Assembly: GCA_032718475.1 (NCBI GenBank)
Contig: JAUCBJ010007765.1
Coordinates: 1-64,000, forward strand
DNA length: 64,000 nucleotides
Reading direction: 5' to 3'
DNA from: Nemertoderma westbladi
Lineage: Eukaryota > Xenacoelomorpha > Nemertodermatida > Nemertodermatidae
Below are positions 1-12,215 of this stretch, piece by piece (positions within the stretch are counted from its first letter, which is position 1; every line of letters begins with the position of its first letter). The notes beneath the pieces were generated by a model, which was not told the origin of the DNA, did no database searches, and saw only the letters and a program-made list of their open reading frames with translations. Made by a program: the position numbers and the translations under genes.

Positions 1-500
1 ATGGAGTGGAGATTTATCTTATCATGCGTATGAGTGTGTGAAAGTCTCCCAAACATAGTCAATAGCCGATAAAATTCATAAAGTCATGTATAAACAGGAC
101 ATTGACTATTAAAGAATTACTATTAAATAACATCCCAGATCTGTATGCATGGGAATCACCCTAATTCTACCGCTAGCTTTGCATAATGTCACCATAGCAA
201 CAATCACGCTAGAATTAGAATTGAGTTAAAAGAACAATAGAAAGCTTGTCCCATTGAATAGCATAGGAAATAAATAGTGCACTGATAGTATCCAAGGATA
301 CATAATAATACAGTGACATTCTGGAAGGCATTGACTAACGGACAAGTGACCCGAGTGTGTGTAATTTGTGACAAGTTGTGTGTGTGGTACTTGTGAGTTT
401 ATAGGCGAATGTTACTACTAAGGTGTGTTTACAGTAGCCAGTCGCAATCGTAAAGTAACCTAACTCTCCAAGGAAAACCTGAAGTACATCTAAGACTTTG
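1..500. other. Unassigned left-edge sequence
   Basis: AT-rich sequence with no convincing reading frame, splice pair, RNA gene or repeat boundary that I can see. Confidence 0.4.
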
Positions 501-520
501 GGACGGACAGTTGAGTGACT

Positions 521-1770
521 TGTGCCGGTTGTCGTTGTCGTTGTGCGGCTACGTCGTTGGCGAAAGTACAGCGGTGACGACACATCGGCGCTGAGGATCT
601 CGTACTGTCCGGGGTTGATTGGGGTAGGCAGCGACGCCCGCTCGCCTAAATATAAACTCATTATAATATGGATAAACTCATATATAGCAGATATGACGGA
701 GTTGATAGAAGATGGTCTTGTCATCCTATCGATTTACACAATACGGACTATGTCGACTATATATCCTGCCCAGCGGAGTCGGAACCATAAACGGAAATTC
801 AAATGCGAAAATTCTATTCGAAATCGACTCGAAAGAAAAGACACTTAAGAAACAAATGGACGCGGTAACTCCAACGTATATTTGGAATTCTTGATAGAAG
901 CATTGTAACAACAAATAAATATCACCCGCGTTTACCCTACCAGACGTGCGTCTTTGGTATTATGACGATAAATGCCCTAGACCCAACTAATAAACGGAAA
1001 GACATAAACATCCACGTAAACCGAAACTTGTTGACGTATCACCTATGCTCACTCGGCTCGAACGATCCTGGAGTAAACCTACGATCAGAGTCCCGGAATA
1101 CTCGGTCAAACCTCCTCATTCCTTAGTTGGACCTCAGACCTGCGATCTTGGTGGTGTCGCGGATCCTCGCGGACTGTATTCACTGTTCAAAGATCTAGTG
1201 CTACCCTAACAATTAATCGGTAACACTCCGACAGTGATTTCTAGCTAGCCGCCCATCTTACCTAGCCGGATTGTGACGCGGACACCTAATATCACTATCC
1301 AACCGTATGGTCGTCCACGTTTAACGCGATACAACCCCTCATCAAGGTGAAGGAGAGCGTTGTACGAAACGAGTTAAACGCTATTTTATAAAGATCAAAA
1401 AGGAAACCTGCGTTTGTTCAGATAAGCGTAAGTTATAACAGTGAGTCCAATCGATAAACGAATTGGCCTTATCTCAATTCGATTGGGAAATCCAGAATCT
1501 TTAAGAAGTTATCGAACTTGGACGATCCTATTCTCTGCGAGAGTTTTTGGATGAACGTATCCAGCTACGAGCGGAGGAAAATCAGCTCGAGGAGAAGCAT
1601 ATCGAAACGGCAGATACCTCGACCACAATCCTACACCTTCTGATGCAATCATATTGCACCCTTCACCCAGGAGTTATGGCCCTCCTAGTAAAGTGGCTCC
1701 CCCCAAAGAGAAAAAGACTCTTGCTAGCCTCAAAAAACTGCGTAAACGCCGTCCGCGCAAGAAAGACTAA
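521..1770 (+). pseudogene. Coding-like, broken reading frames, possibly a decayed retroelement gag
   Basis: This stretch is richer in G+C than its surroundings. It holds several mid-length plus-strand frames that stop and shift. One runs from about 910 to 1125. Another, from about 1553 to 1770, ends in a strongly basic tail (KKLRKRRPRKKD) before a stop. The shift pattern and basic C-terminus resemble a decayed gag, and the two gag frames elsewhere in the window also have an Arg-rich end. I see no zinc knuckle and no catalytic motif, so the family is not identified. An old host gene is an alternative. Confidence 0.25.
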
Positions 1771-3050
1771 CTGTTTAGAGTATCTTTGTGTTTTAGAAAC
1801 TGTGATTTTTATATTTTATAGACTGAAAATCCCATTTTCTGGGAGCGGTGTAAAAGCCTTTGCTGAATTGCCCCGTTATTTTTATTATCTTTTACATTAA
1901 AATACTCTGTAGTTGATTTAATAAGTGTAAGAGACCGTATTATTGCTGTATCGGTGTTTTTAGAGGATCTAAGACCTATTTCCTCCGTATGTGTACTGTG
2001 AAAGGCATATTTTATGATTCTATGGCAATTCGTGACGCAAAAGGGTGATAGCTACTCTTGAACAGTAGTTACTATGACTACGGTTAACAGCTGACATTCA
2101 TACGTGTTGATTTCCTTTGTTCTACGGCGTCTCTCAGTTCAGTCAGCCAATGAGAGCGTTTTTGTGGCTCCTTGTACAGAAAATTTCCGAGAAATGACGC
2201 AATGCCTATGTGCAGTGTTTACATTCAGTCTTGAGCCAAAGAGAGAACGGCTTGGAAGTATTTTGTGCTGTACTGCTTTTAGTCGTACACTAGTAGGTTT
2301 AATTATAAAGGGCATATATCCTTTAACGGACTGCTGCAATTTAACATACCTGATGACTGCTGACTGATCATACATGCTGACTGCTGAAACATTGCAAACT
2401 CATAACAATCAGTGTTTTCATTGTTGTTTTATACTGCTATTTACCGTCAGTTCTTCATAATATGGTTGATGAATAATTATATTTGGAATAACGATAAACA
2501 ACCCCTAAACCCAATATTCTTGATATACCGAAGGTAAGAGAGAAGGGTTACAAATAAACGATTGTGACTTATGTTAAAGTGGTTTGAAGTGAATCTAATG
2601 TTATTTGATAGACCCTACATGATTCAGTCTGTGTTCCTTTTATATGTGACTAAAATCAGTGAAGATTGGCAGATTAGTGTGCAGTATTGTGCAGCATTGT
2701 GTATGAGTGAGTCTGTTAAAGAAGCAATTCCTAAAGAATGCGCCATATATGTGAATTATAATTAAGCCATATCGTTGTGAGTAGTTTAAGTCATAACTCT
2801 GTTTATATAGATAAAGCGCCACGTCCTAAAGGAACTGTTAATATTACCGAAGGTGAATAATATTGTCAGAGATTATATATTACTGTCAGTCGAATAATAC
2901 ATTAGGCTTACATAGCAATAAAAATTAAACCGTCGAACCCAATCTCCCGGGAATATCCAGCGGGTGAATGGTCGCGCACGGATTGGTTTCGACTAGTGTA
3001 GTGAATCAAATACTTGTCATAGACTAAAAAGCGATTTATTATCTAGAAGA
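1771..3050. other. Intergenic, nothing recognised
   Basis: AT-rich sequence with only short frames on either strand. No repeat structure or RNA gene was recognised. Confidence 0.4.
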
Positions 3051-3054
3051 CATT

Positions 3055-3549
3055 CTAATTTGGCGGGTTAAACTGCCAAAGGTCTGAAAGCGCGAACAAA
3101 TCCTGAAGATGGACAGAATTTCGGTTAACACTATTGCTATAGACCCAGGGCGATGTAGGTGATTGATGCAGACTTGCATTAAAGTCTCCCAGGAATGTTA
3201 AGAATGCATGCTGATCCACTCCATCAGTAGCTGCTTGTAGATTGTGGTAGAAATTTTCCACCTCCTTTACAGGGGCAACACTAGTTGGAGAGTAGCACAC
3301 AATCAGAACCACCTTAGGAAACTTCTTAGCCAGTCTTCCAGAACATGAGAAGTGGCAATGGATGATGCGGTTAGAGATTTGGTATATTTTGTCCAATGCT
3401 GCATGTGCAGTTGGATTCATCAATAGACCAATTCCACCATTGCCACTATCATCTGCTGACGCGAGGGCGAGTCGCCAACCGCCCCCCATGTCCTTAATCA
3501 GAACCTCATCAGTCTGTCCAGTCTGCATTCGGTGCTCTTGAACACCCAC
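3055..3549 (-). pseudogene. Non-LTR retrotransposon endonuclease fragment (APE-like)
   Basis: The 164-codon frame resembles the endonuclease/exonuclease/phosphatase domain of APE-type LINEs. It opens with GVQEHR (the conserved Glu strand), continues through GGIGLLM and VVLIVCYSPTS, and reaches the LGDFNAS catalytic Asp/Asn motif near residue 121. It then stops before the SDH motif, so both ends of the domain are cut off. No RT follows downstream on this strand. It is a truncated, probably dead insertion. The plus-strand frame overlapping its 5' end looks non-coding. Confidence 0.75.
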
Positions 3550-4385
3550 TGCGCTAAGAAAGCTTCCCGGGTTGAGAATCTTATCATATTAGTAAAGTAC
3601 TACCTAATGGCAAGTTACTGGCATGATAATTTTACTAAAATTTTACAATTACCACAATTTGCATTATTTGTTAAGGAATTAAATAATACTTGCCAAGTAC
3701 AGTATAGATTTTAAGAAATATTTGGGTGGGCACTTATCATGCAATGCACTTTCCAAATTCTTAACAAATTTTGTATTCCTAGAATATACTTTCTGTGACT
3801 TTATAACTTGACAAACATTTCATAAATACATAAATTAGTGGTGCTTGACACACATTGCAATTATAAATCAGACACATGATTCATCGCCAATAAATGACTC
3901 ATTCAGTCATTTTGTGGTCAGTAGGCCTACTGCTGTACTGCAGAGTTGCGTTTATTGAGTTTTCTTTATTTAAATTTAATTGTTTAATGAGTTTTGCTTA
4001 CAAATATTCAAAATAGTGTAGGGCCTATAGTGTTTTGTTACTTTAATTTTTACTGGTAGTTTTATTGCTGTTTGTTTACTTCAATTCAATTGTTTATTGT
4101 ATTTTGTGCTCTTTAATTCTGTAATTAATGTTTATCGAGTTTTGTAATCTTGAATTGTTTAGTGCCTTTTGTATGCTTGTTTTGTTTATTGTTTATTTTT
4201 TTTGTTTGTACTGTTTATATCGTTAATGAAATATTTATGGTTTGCCTAATTGTCTGATTGTTGCTAATTGGCAATTGTAATTGGATTAATGCCTAATTGA
4301 TATACAATTAAAATTCAAATTATTTAAATGTTGTGAAATTTGCTTAATAACAATTGAATTTGGAAGAATTGGAATTTAAAAAAGG
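3550..4385. other. AT-rich intergenic sequence
   Basis: Low-complexity T- and A-rich sequence with many TTTGTTTATT-like stretches. It also contains an AGTAGGCCTACTG palindrome near 3931. No gene is supported. Confidence 0.4.
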
Positions 4386-4388
4386 CCT

Positions 4389-4965
4389 CATAATCCAAAG
4401 ACATACAATGAACTTGTTGGGGATGTTGTTGGGGTTCTGGCCTCTCTAGCATTTGGACCACGAAACGTGCCAGACGGAACCCATAGTCAGAGACCAGCCT
4501 GGATTAAGTGGAGAGGCAGGACTTTAGTGTGATGTAGGAGTTCCAGGGGCATTCAACCCGGAGACTCAGGCGTTGTTAGATATCAGCAGATCAGGGTCGT
4601 AAACCTTGACGCCGAGTCGTATGTGGGACGCCGCCCAATGAGGGTCCTAGAATCTGCGGAGGACGCTAAAACGGCACTATATGCTGAACCAGCGAGACAG
4701 AGGAGAGCAGTCTTTGCACCCTTCGTAGTCTCTTGCGATGGAGTTCTGGCACCGCAGTCCAACAAGCTCCTGAGAAATCTTCGCTGTTAGGTTGCACCAC
4801 AACTGGGACAGACCTTATAGCACCGTCATGGAGTGAGTTCGCCGCCGTGTGCAGTTCACAATAGTTCGAGGGGCTTCTCATTGCATCAGGAGGACAGTGG
4901 TCTGGGTACGGAGGATGGAGCTGGATTGCCGATCACTCTACTCGTCTGACTCTGTAAACTGAATC
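4389..4965 (+). pseudogene. Retrotransposon polyprotein C-terminal fragment
   Basis: Read across frame changes, the plus strand gives NELVGDVVGVLASLAFGP, then GAFNPETQALLDI and RVVNLDAESYVGRRPMRVLE, then FAPFVVSCDGVLAPQSNKLL, WDRPYSTVMEWVRRRVQF and RGASHCIRR. From memory, this order (a 'VGDV..LA' block, an 'LLDIRVV.. SY' block, a 'PFVVS.DGVLA' block and a C-terminal 'CIRGSR'-type block) is common at the C-terminus of RT-bearing retroelement proteins in marine invertebrates. No RT motif remains. A 3' UTR-like tail with AATAAAAAATAA follows at about 5163. Frameshifts make it a remnant. Confidence 0.55.
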
Positions 4966-5165
4966 TGTAAACTATGTAATGTGTTGTGTTTTCTCTTATT
5001 TGTATCTGTGCTAGTCTTTTTGGAATTATAGTTACTGTAGGTTCTTGTAAAATTCTCAGTGTATAATATTAATTGTAATTTCTGCTTTATATTATTATAT
5101 TATTGTTAAAGCCGTTTCATTGTACTAAACGGGGGTCTGGGGTTTGGGAGCGGCAGCTCCCAATA

Positions 5166-6480
5166 AAAAATAACAAAATGAAGATAAAAAAGTTAACCCT
5201 ACTTAAAAAAAATAAAAAAAAAAATTTTCCCTGATTTTTATTCTGTTTTTTTTCCATACATTTTCCCATGGAAACCTTATTTTCTCACAGACACCGGGTA
5301 GTAACGAAATTGTAAAAAAATGCACTGTACAGTTACAGTATATAAAATTCAACTGGACCTCCCCAATGAACCGCTAGTTATCCTGCATCTAAACTCAATA
5401 ATAACTGTATATCTACAGTATATCGTATTACAATACCAGTACTATGGTAGCCGTAGCACTTCATTATTTGGAATTCCTTGTACTAACTGTATTAATGATT
5501 TTTAACATGACTAAAATTATTTTTAAAACTAATGTTAATTTGATCATTGAACTGAACCACTATCTTCGTTGGGAAAAGTTAACCCTAATGTTCAAAATAC
5601 AATTGCTGCAATCTATAGTTTAATATGATGATATTTTTAGCATCTTTATATGGGTGATAAATTTTTTATTTTATTTCGTGCTCCAAGTCGTAATCTACTG
5701 TAGCGATTGATAAGATTATAAATTTGAATTAAATAGTTTTATTGCATAAAAAGAAATGAGGAATACCATTTTTGAACTTTATTGTTAAATTTTTCCGACG
5801 TAACTGTGTTTTAGTGTAGACCTACAGTATTTACGCGATTATATCTGATTTATTTGATGATCTGATTTATATATCTATGTAACGTACAGTAATATTATGT
5901 TTGTTGATATGTTGTTTATATTAAAAACAATAAGTAAGAGTCTCTGTATTAATTTGTTTACATATGTCATGGGGGGGGGGGGGGGGTGGGGATGCAACAA
6001 AGAGTATCAAACCAAACATGTGCATACATCACTCACCATGATGATGTTCCATGTATTGTTTCTCTTATCGGATGGGGGGAGGGAGGGGGGGGGGGGGGGG
6101 CATCATTTACTTTCATTCGAAAGCTAACATTTATTTTTCAAAAATAATTATTACTTAAAAAATTAGCGACGCAGGTTCGAACTAGTGCCGGGAATATATA
6201 GGTTATAGATATATGCTAGATTTGTAATGCGTATGTTATTAGTTCATTACACTTGCAAAGTGCTTGCATACATCATCGGTTACATATAAAGCACGTTTAT
6301 ATATCCTGTAATACTTGTCAGTCACATAGCAACAACTTGCTAAACATTATAAACTTGCAATGTCCTTTTTATGAGATTGGAAAATTTGTTAAGTACTTTA
6401 CTCACCCTTTGCACCAACGTTGCTAAGCGTTCTAAGTCTTTCTAAGCAGACTTGTTTAAAACTTAGGAAATATACTAAGA
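5166..6480. other. AT-rich intergenic sequence with two long G runs
   Basis: No gene seen. It holds homopolymer G tracts at about 5970-5986 and 6075-6101. A B-box-like GCAGGTTCGAACTAGTGC lies at about 6169-6186. It could be the tail of a tRNA-derived repeat, but no A box precedes it. Confidence 0.4.
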
Positions 6481-6489
6481 ATTTCAACC

Positions 6490-7330
6490 CGGGTTATCTG
6501 CCAAGGCAGTCAGCTCACCTTGTCGCATTGGGGACCCGAGTGTTAGGGTGTTTACTGAGGCTAGTCTTGTGACTTGCCTCAGATTCACCAATGGCTTTTG
6601 TTGGTCGGGGTGGAACATGAGAGTAGCCTCCAACTCCAGAATCCCTCTCCCCATCACAATCTGGCCTTCCTGGTGACCCAGGGTTTGGGCCAGAAAGGTC
6701 ATCAGGAAAGGGACTCAAAGAATTGTTGGCTGCTCTCTCTCCAGTAGGGGGTGAGACAGGCAGCCGGTCAGGAGTTAACTGACGCCTGTGAGGCCGATTG
6801 TGTCCGGTAATTCCACTGGCCTCTAGTGGCCGGACCTCTGCATTGCTAATGTAATCCATAGTGGGGGTTGGGGTGCTTTTTTGCCGAGTCAGCTCTCGGG
6901 GCAAATACCACACCCTGGTTTGCCATTCCACAGGGTGGGTGTCGCAATGGAGTCAGATATGAGGCCCATCACCCATATCTTTTTTTTTTTTTTTTTATCT
7001 ACTCTGGCGCACATGACCCACCATTGGCTGTTGCAGCTCATCTGCTGGGTCATGCCCTGTACCCTTGCTGCCAGGTGCAGGTCGCAGTGAAGTGCTCTTA
7101 GAGTGGACATGAGAACACTCTTCTCCTGACCAGCCATTGGTAGATCACCATCTGCCTGGTCAGGCCATATACCCCCGCAGCCAATTAATGGGTCCTTAAT
7201 CCAGGACCAAGGGCGTCCTTATCCCAGAACGAAGGGGGTCCTAGTTACAGGACCAGATTTGCCCTAGTAAGAGGGTCTATGCAGCTACAGGTGGCACCTC
7301 CTTTATGCTACATGGAGGTGGCAAGTTTTC
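6490..7330 (-). other. G+C-rich island, possible retroelement 5' region
   Basis: This island is clearly richer in G+C than its flanks. The minus strand holds a 138-codon Pro/Arg/Ser-rich frame (6515-6931) with low-complexity composition (PPTGERAANNSLSPFPDD). A T17 run lies near 6980-6996. Adjacent text at 7010-7330 repeats themes such as CTGGTCAGG and CAGGACCA. I do not recognise the protein. A LINE 5' UTR/ORF1 remnant is the best guess, based on composition only. Confidence 0.25.
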
Positions 7331-7553
7331 TTGATCAATGACCTAGAGCTAGAATACCTGACCTGACCATAGTACGGCAGTACGGTAGGCCCTACTACAG
7401 TACTATTACAGTATTATAGTATTATAGGCCTACCTGCTACAGTCTGACAGTGCTGCAGTGCTATCTGCATAGGCCTATTCCAGTATTCCAGTACAGCAGT
7501 ATACCATATACTATATCACTTATGAATTCCGTTATCGAGGAAAGTTATTAGTG

Positions 7554-7880
7554 ATGAGTTACCAGCTGTACCGTAACACCACTCTGGGGAACTGTTTACA
7601 GGAAACTCTGGACGAACTCGTCTCCCAGCAACAGATTACACCGCAGTTAGCCCTGCAAACTCTACTCGTATTTGATAAAGCGATAAACAATGCGTTGGCT
7701 CAGCAAGTCCGTAACAAAATTAGTTTTAAGGGGAATCTAAAAACCTACAGATTCTGTGACAATGTATGGTCTTTCGTCTTGGATGATGTGGAATTCAGGG
7801 ACGGGACTGAACTCAAAGTGGATAAAGTTAAAATAGTTGCGTGCGACGGTAAAGCAAATTCTTCTACGGAAGCCAGGTAA
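7554..7880 (+). CDS. GTF2A2: Transcription initiation factor IIA gamma (small) subunit, intronless
   Basis: The 108-residue protein matches the TFIIA small subunit along its whole length, and that family is usually about 109 residues. TFIIA binds TBP-TATA DNA and stabilises RNA polymerase II preinitiation complexes in the nucleus. Diagnostic blocks seen are the N-terminal helical bundle ([43 protein letters not shown]) and the C-terminal beta-barrel part ([31 protein letters not shown]). The ATG at 7554 is chosen because the family starts M[11 protein letters not shown]. One residue is missing in the TEL-KVDKVK strand, where vertebrate proteins have TELIKVDKVK. The whole CDS is one exon, whereas vertebrate orthologues are split. 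It could be the functional gene or a conserved retrocopy. No poly-A tail or flanking duplication was seen. Confidence 0.93.
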   Translation: MSYQLYRNTTLGNCLQETLDELVSQQQITPQLALQTLLVFDKAINNALAQQVRNKISFKGNLKTYRFCDNVWSFVLDDVEFRDGTELKVDKVKIVACDGKANSSTEAR

Positions 7881-9455
7881 AATAACTGAACTCTTACTGC
7901 TGTACTGTCTTACGAATATTTCCTTTTCTAGATTTGATACCAATGCGCTTTGTCTCATCAACCCATAGCTTTAAACATTTAGCCATAAAAGCATAGGCCT
8001 ACTGGCATAAGCTTATTACCATAGGCTTTATGCGAAGAACTTTGGTTAGGCCTACACAATCTAAGAATGTATGTATTTAGGTACCGGTATCTGGGTATGT
8101 ACCGCTGTACCGGTACCAGGAATTTCATTTATATATTCCTGTATTCTGTTCAACGATTTTTCAAGCCTATGGATTGATACGAATGATTGATCTGCAGTAA
8201 TGTATATTTAGACATCAGTATACTGGTATATACATATCTATTTCATATTTTTTGTGAAATCTTAAAATATTTAATAATACAGTAATATAAAACATGATCT
8301 TATTCTCGTTTTATTAGTTTATTACATTATGTAATTATGTGATTTATTACATTTGTTACAACACATGGTATATATTTTTGAAAAATATATATCTCCAGTC
8401 CAGTGCTCAATGCAGTCGCGAGCTGTTGTTGCTTATGGACGCTCTCCATCTGCCCATCACCAGAACTAACCCCGGACTATCAACCATAATTATGGTTACT
8501 GGGTTATGGTACTATCTATCCCTTATGACATATTTATCTATTTTAATTAATTTGTAACATTGACGAGTCGTGCGCTGCTCACCTCAGCACTTATTTCAAA
8601 TACTGGTCAAAATCACTAAAAGTCAGAAAGTCTCCAAAATTAGATTGGGATTTTCGTTTCAAAACCTATAAACATATATATTATTCCAGTATTCGAAAGC
8701 TCTTTTTAAGGATAATTATGATGGGCACAATGAACAGCTATTAATTTTTACTTCACTAACTCTATTCTTTTTGGGTTTTAAGTTAAGTCCCCTCTGTAAT
8801 GCAATGCCCCCCCCCCCCCCCCCCCCCCCTACTTGTATTGCCATTTTCGCATGGTGTCTACTCTGTAATGTAATGCATTATACCCTACCTAATAGCGTAA
8901 TAGGGTTGGTGCACGAAAAAATCGTTGGGCTAGAAACAATTGAATAAGGGGTAAGAAGGTGGAGGTAGAATAAAACGTCTGTCCTTAATCTGATCTGATC
9001 TGACGGCATCTGGTCGTATAACCAATCAAGAGAAAGAGATATAATATTTACCAAGGAATGTTATTATATTATTAAAAATGCGATATATAATGAATGATGG
9101 CGGGTATGAAAGTTTTAAGTTGTGTTATTGCCCCAGCAAAGATGGATAGTTAAACAAGATAGATTAAACATTTATTAAAAACAATACACTCTTTGCTGCA
9201 ATATTTTGGTAAATCTTTCTTGTTAATAGTTATCATTATTAATAGTTAAAGTTAATTATTATATTAATTATAATTAATATTATTAAATAAATAATGATAC
9301 TTATTAATATATTACATTTAAAATATTTATTGTTTGTTTGTTACGCTAAAGGGAGGCAGGAAGGAGTTTCTATGGTCTTAGTGTGATGATTAACTTATCT
9401 GCTTCTATACATGCATCACTACCGTACCGGTACCACTGTGCACTAAACAGCCTGT
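7881..9455. other. Intergenic AT-rich sequence
   Basis: No gene supported. It contains TACCGGTAC palindromes at about 8080-8120, a C run at 8811-8829, and a very AT-rich stretch at 9220-9340. Confidence 0.4.
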
Positions 9456-9474
9456 ACCAGTACTGCAGTATCTG

Positions 9475-9805
9475 AGTCAGCTGATCACATTTAAATCGAC
9501 CTATAATTAAACGTCGAAATAATTCACTGTCAGCTGATCACATTTAATACAACATATAATTATAGATTGAAATAATACAATGTCTCATTTAAAATTACAT
9601 ATAATTATCGGTTGAAATAAGTCAACTGTTATTTAAATCGAGCAATAATATCAAGCAAAATAATTCAACAGACAAAATGTTTTAAATAAACCTATAATAT
9701 TAAGCAAAATAATGCAGTTTTGAAACATTATTTAAATTGATCAATAATATCAAGCGAAATAATTACGTTGAAAAACATTATTTAAAACGACCAATAATAT
9801 CACTC
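9475..9805. repeat. Degenerate tandem repeat, about 55-60 bp unit
   Basis: About six diverged copies of a unit carry the words ATTTAAAT, (A/C)AATAATAT and GAAATAAT. The first two copies also carry GTCAGCTGATCACATTTAA. Unit boundaries are blurred by indels, so this is an old array. Confidence 0.6.
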
Positions 9806-10185
9806 GTATTAAATTATTGAATATTGATTCTAAATGAATGCCGTACTAGAACAACCTATAAATGACTCTCTGTGACATACTAGGTATACTGGAAATACAT
9901 AGTAAAATGTATGACGTAGGGACATACTGAGACATAATGTCGCACTGCGATGTAAACGTAAAGTTGGAAAATATGTCGCCCTGGAGATTTGGTAGTGCGA
10001 AATTTATTCCACACAAATAAATAAAATCTACCCTACATGCTAAAGCCTGCGTTTTTTAATTAAAACAAGGCAAAGATAGGTGAAATATTTCGTAGTAGTT
10101 AAATGGTTATTATGCGAAATGCCAAGCCACACAAACAAAACTGACACAAAGCATCGCAATGCCCTGCCTTTTTTTCTTTAATTTT

Positions 10186-10298
10186 ATATATTATATGTTT
10201 AAATTTATTTTCGTCTACTCTAGTACAGTAGCACTACTTTGATATATTATATGTTTAAATTTATTTTCGTCCGCTCTAGTACAGTAGCACTACTTTGA
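10186..10298. repeat. Two-copy direct duplication, 56-bp period
   Basis: Two nearly identical copies contain ATATGTTTAAATTTATTTTC and CTCTAGTACAGTAGCACTAC, offset by 56 bp. Confidence 0.85.
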
Positions 10299-10349
10299 AA
10301 TATTGATATTTTACCCTAGAACAATAATATAATGGCAAAAATATGATTT

Positions 10350-10466
10350 CTTATATCAGCTGATCGAGGTATTCTAGAATGTTGTGCGCTTATATCAGCT
10401 GATATAGGTATTCTAGAATGTTGTGCGCTTATATTAGCTGATAGAGGTATTCTAGAATGTAGTGAG
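10350..10466. repeat. 39-bp tandem repeat, three copies
   Basis: The unit begins CTTATATCAGCTGAT and continues GAGGTATTCTAGAATGTTGT. It is repeated three times with few changes. Each copy contains a CAGCTG E-box-like palindrome and the dyad ATTCTAGAAT. Confidence 0.85.
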
Positions 10467-10639
10467 CAGGCCTATTTGTTATTCTGTGTGTGAGGGGGGT
10501 CCAGCAACAAGTTTCAGTAACAATAGGCAGCAACAAGTTGCTCCGTGTGAGGTGGGCCTTACTCAATGTTAAATAATTTTGTGTTCTCGAATATTTATTA
10601 CGTAACTAGAGAGAACTACATAAACCAATATCAGATATA

Positions 10640-11600
10640 GGTCGTGGAACCATAGGGCCTATTCTGGCGCTTAGAATGATAATCGAAGAGTTATCGACAA
10701 AGAAAGACAGACATATGCCTGTTGTCTTTGTTGACTTCTTTAAGGCCTTCGACTCAGTCTCCCGACCGTGGATGTTTAGCATACTTGCAGCACATGGGAT
10801 TCCTGACGAAATTATTGCTCTGTCACCTACATCTATCACTATCACATATCACATCATCTATCACATAACTGTACATGTACGATGGTTCCACCACATTTGT
10901 GTCTACTGTTGATTGTGATACAGATCCATTTCATTCGCAGTCTTATGGGGAGTCCTTCAGGGTGTCACACTTGCACCATTCTTATTGTGGTATTGTGGTT
11001 GATTATGTTCTACGCATGTCCGTAGACAATCTTATTAGAAATGGGGTGATGGTAACACCCCTTATTGGCACAAGAAGTAGAGGAAATCCAGCAAGCAAAG
11101 CCAAGTACCTTACTGATCTAGACTTTGCTGATGACTTAGGGTTACTGTCAGAATCACTAGAGGGAGCCCGAAGGCGCCTCTGCTCATTGGAACAGGTTGC
11201 TTCTAGTGGTGGTCTTTTTGTAAAGCTTTTTCTTTTTGCAGCCCTCAAAACATGTCTGAAGAATGTCTTGCTTGAGCACATGGATGACTTCTGCTACTTG
11301 GGATCATGGATCCGGAAGTCAGATAAAGACCTTTGGGATCATAAGGCATTGGCAGCATTGAATAGTCTGTCCAGGATTTGGAAGTCCCATAGAATAAAAC
11401 GGAACCTTAAGTTTCGATTATTTATGGCAGTAGTAGTACCAGTCCAGTACTCTTATATGGGAGTCCATACGGGGCTCTAACTGCAGAAGATACCAAATCT
11501 CTGGATGGCACTTTCACAAGAATTCTGCGCCAAGTTCATTGTGTTAAGTACAATGAACACATCTCCAATCAGACTATATGCAACATTGGGTGTGTTTTAT
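10640..11600 (+). pseudogene. Non-LTR retrotransposon reverse-transcriptase fragment (family 1)
   Basis: Read across frames, it has GRGTIGPILALRMIIEEL, RT motif A (VFVDFFKAFDSV, catalytic Asp), a motif-B remnant with a broken frame (GVLQGVTLAPF-like), motif C (DFADDLGLLS), then DDFCYLGSWI and SRIWKSHRIKRNLK. These are palm-domain landmarks of a LINE RT. Frameshifts and an insertion of (ATCACAT)-like sequence near 10830-10880 disrupt it. The same family recurs at 31780-33520 (+) and 40370-41400 (-). The 3' end (ISNQTICNIG) matches the end of the 33.3-kb copy. It is dead DNA, with no intact ORF. Confidence 0.85.
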
Positions 11601-12215
11601 TAGTCTACCCACAGCGTTATTCACATCCTGCTGAAGAAAACCATAAGTTTGAAACCTAGGTACCGGGTTCGAGTCCCAATAGGTCGGTTGCTATGTTTCG
11701 CTATTGAGGGTTTTCATATCATTATATTATATGAACTAATTAATTATTTTCTACCATTATTGCTGTAGAGTTCTAAGTTATTTGTTCGGACAGAGTTGGT
11801 TGTTAAATTAAGCAGTCCATATAAAGGGATAATACCACACCATCTTATATCCTCTTAACCCTCTTGGCCTGCTAGTGGATCGAGTTTGCCAAAAAATATT
11901 TTGCTCAGTACACATGTAAACTCATTAAATAGTAGACCTTTATTCCTTCTGAATAGTAAAACTAAATAAACCCCCATCATACCAATTGTTTTGAAAATTC
12001 TTGAAACTTCACCTTAGTCTTACTTGCCAAATGTAATGATGCCAAAGGCTTACTAGTCGATTGGTAATAATTAACAGTTTAGTAAAACGAGTTAATAGTT
12101 TACTTATTATAAGTACACTGTTCGTACACCTCGAACAAACAGTGTTGTAGTTCTGTAGGTTGTGACTACCGATGTCATCTCGTAACTCCATTATTTGTTA
12201 TTAACTTTGAAAAAG
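11601..12215. other. Intergenic and likely 5' flank of the PTB gene
   Basis: A B-box-like GGGTTCGAGTCCC at 11667-11679 is the only notable motif, and it lacks an A box at proper spacing. The last few hundred bases before 12216 should hold the promoter and 5' UTR of the PTB-domain gene. No clear TATA element was identified. Confidence 0.35.

Noticed and set aside
11667-11679. B-box-like GGGTTCGAGTCCC as a tRNA gene
   Set aside because: No A box at the required distance and no pairing acceptor ends.
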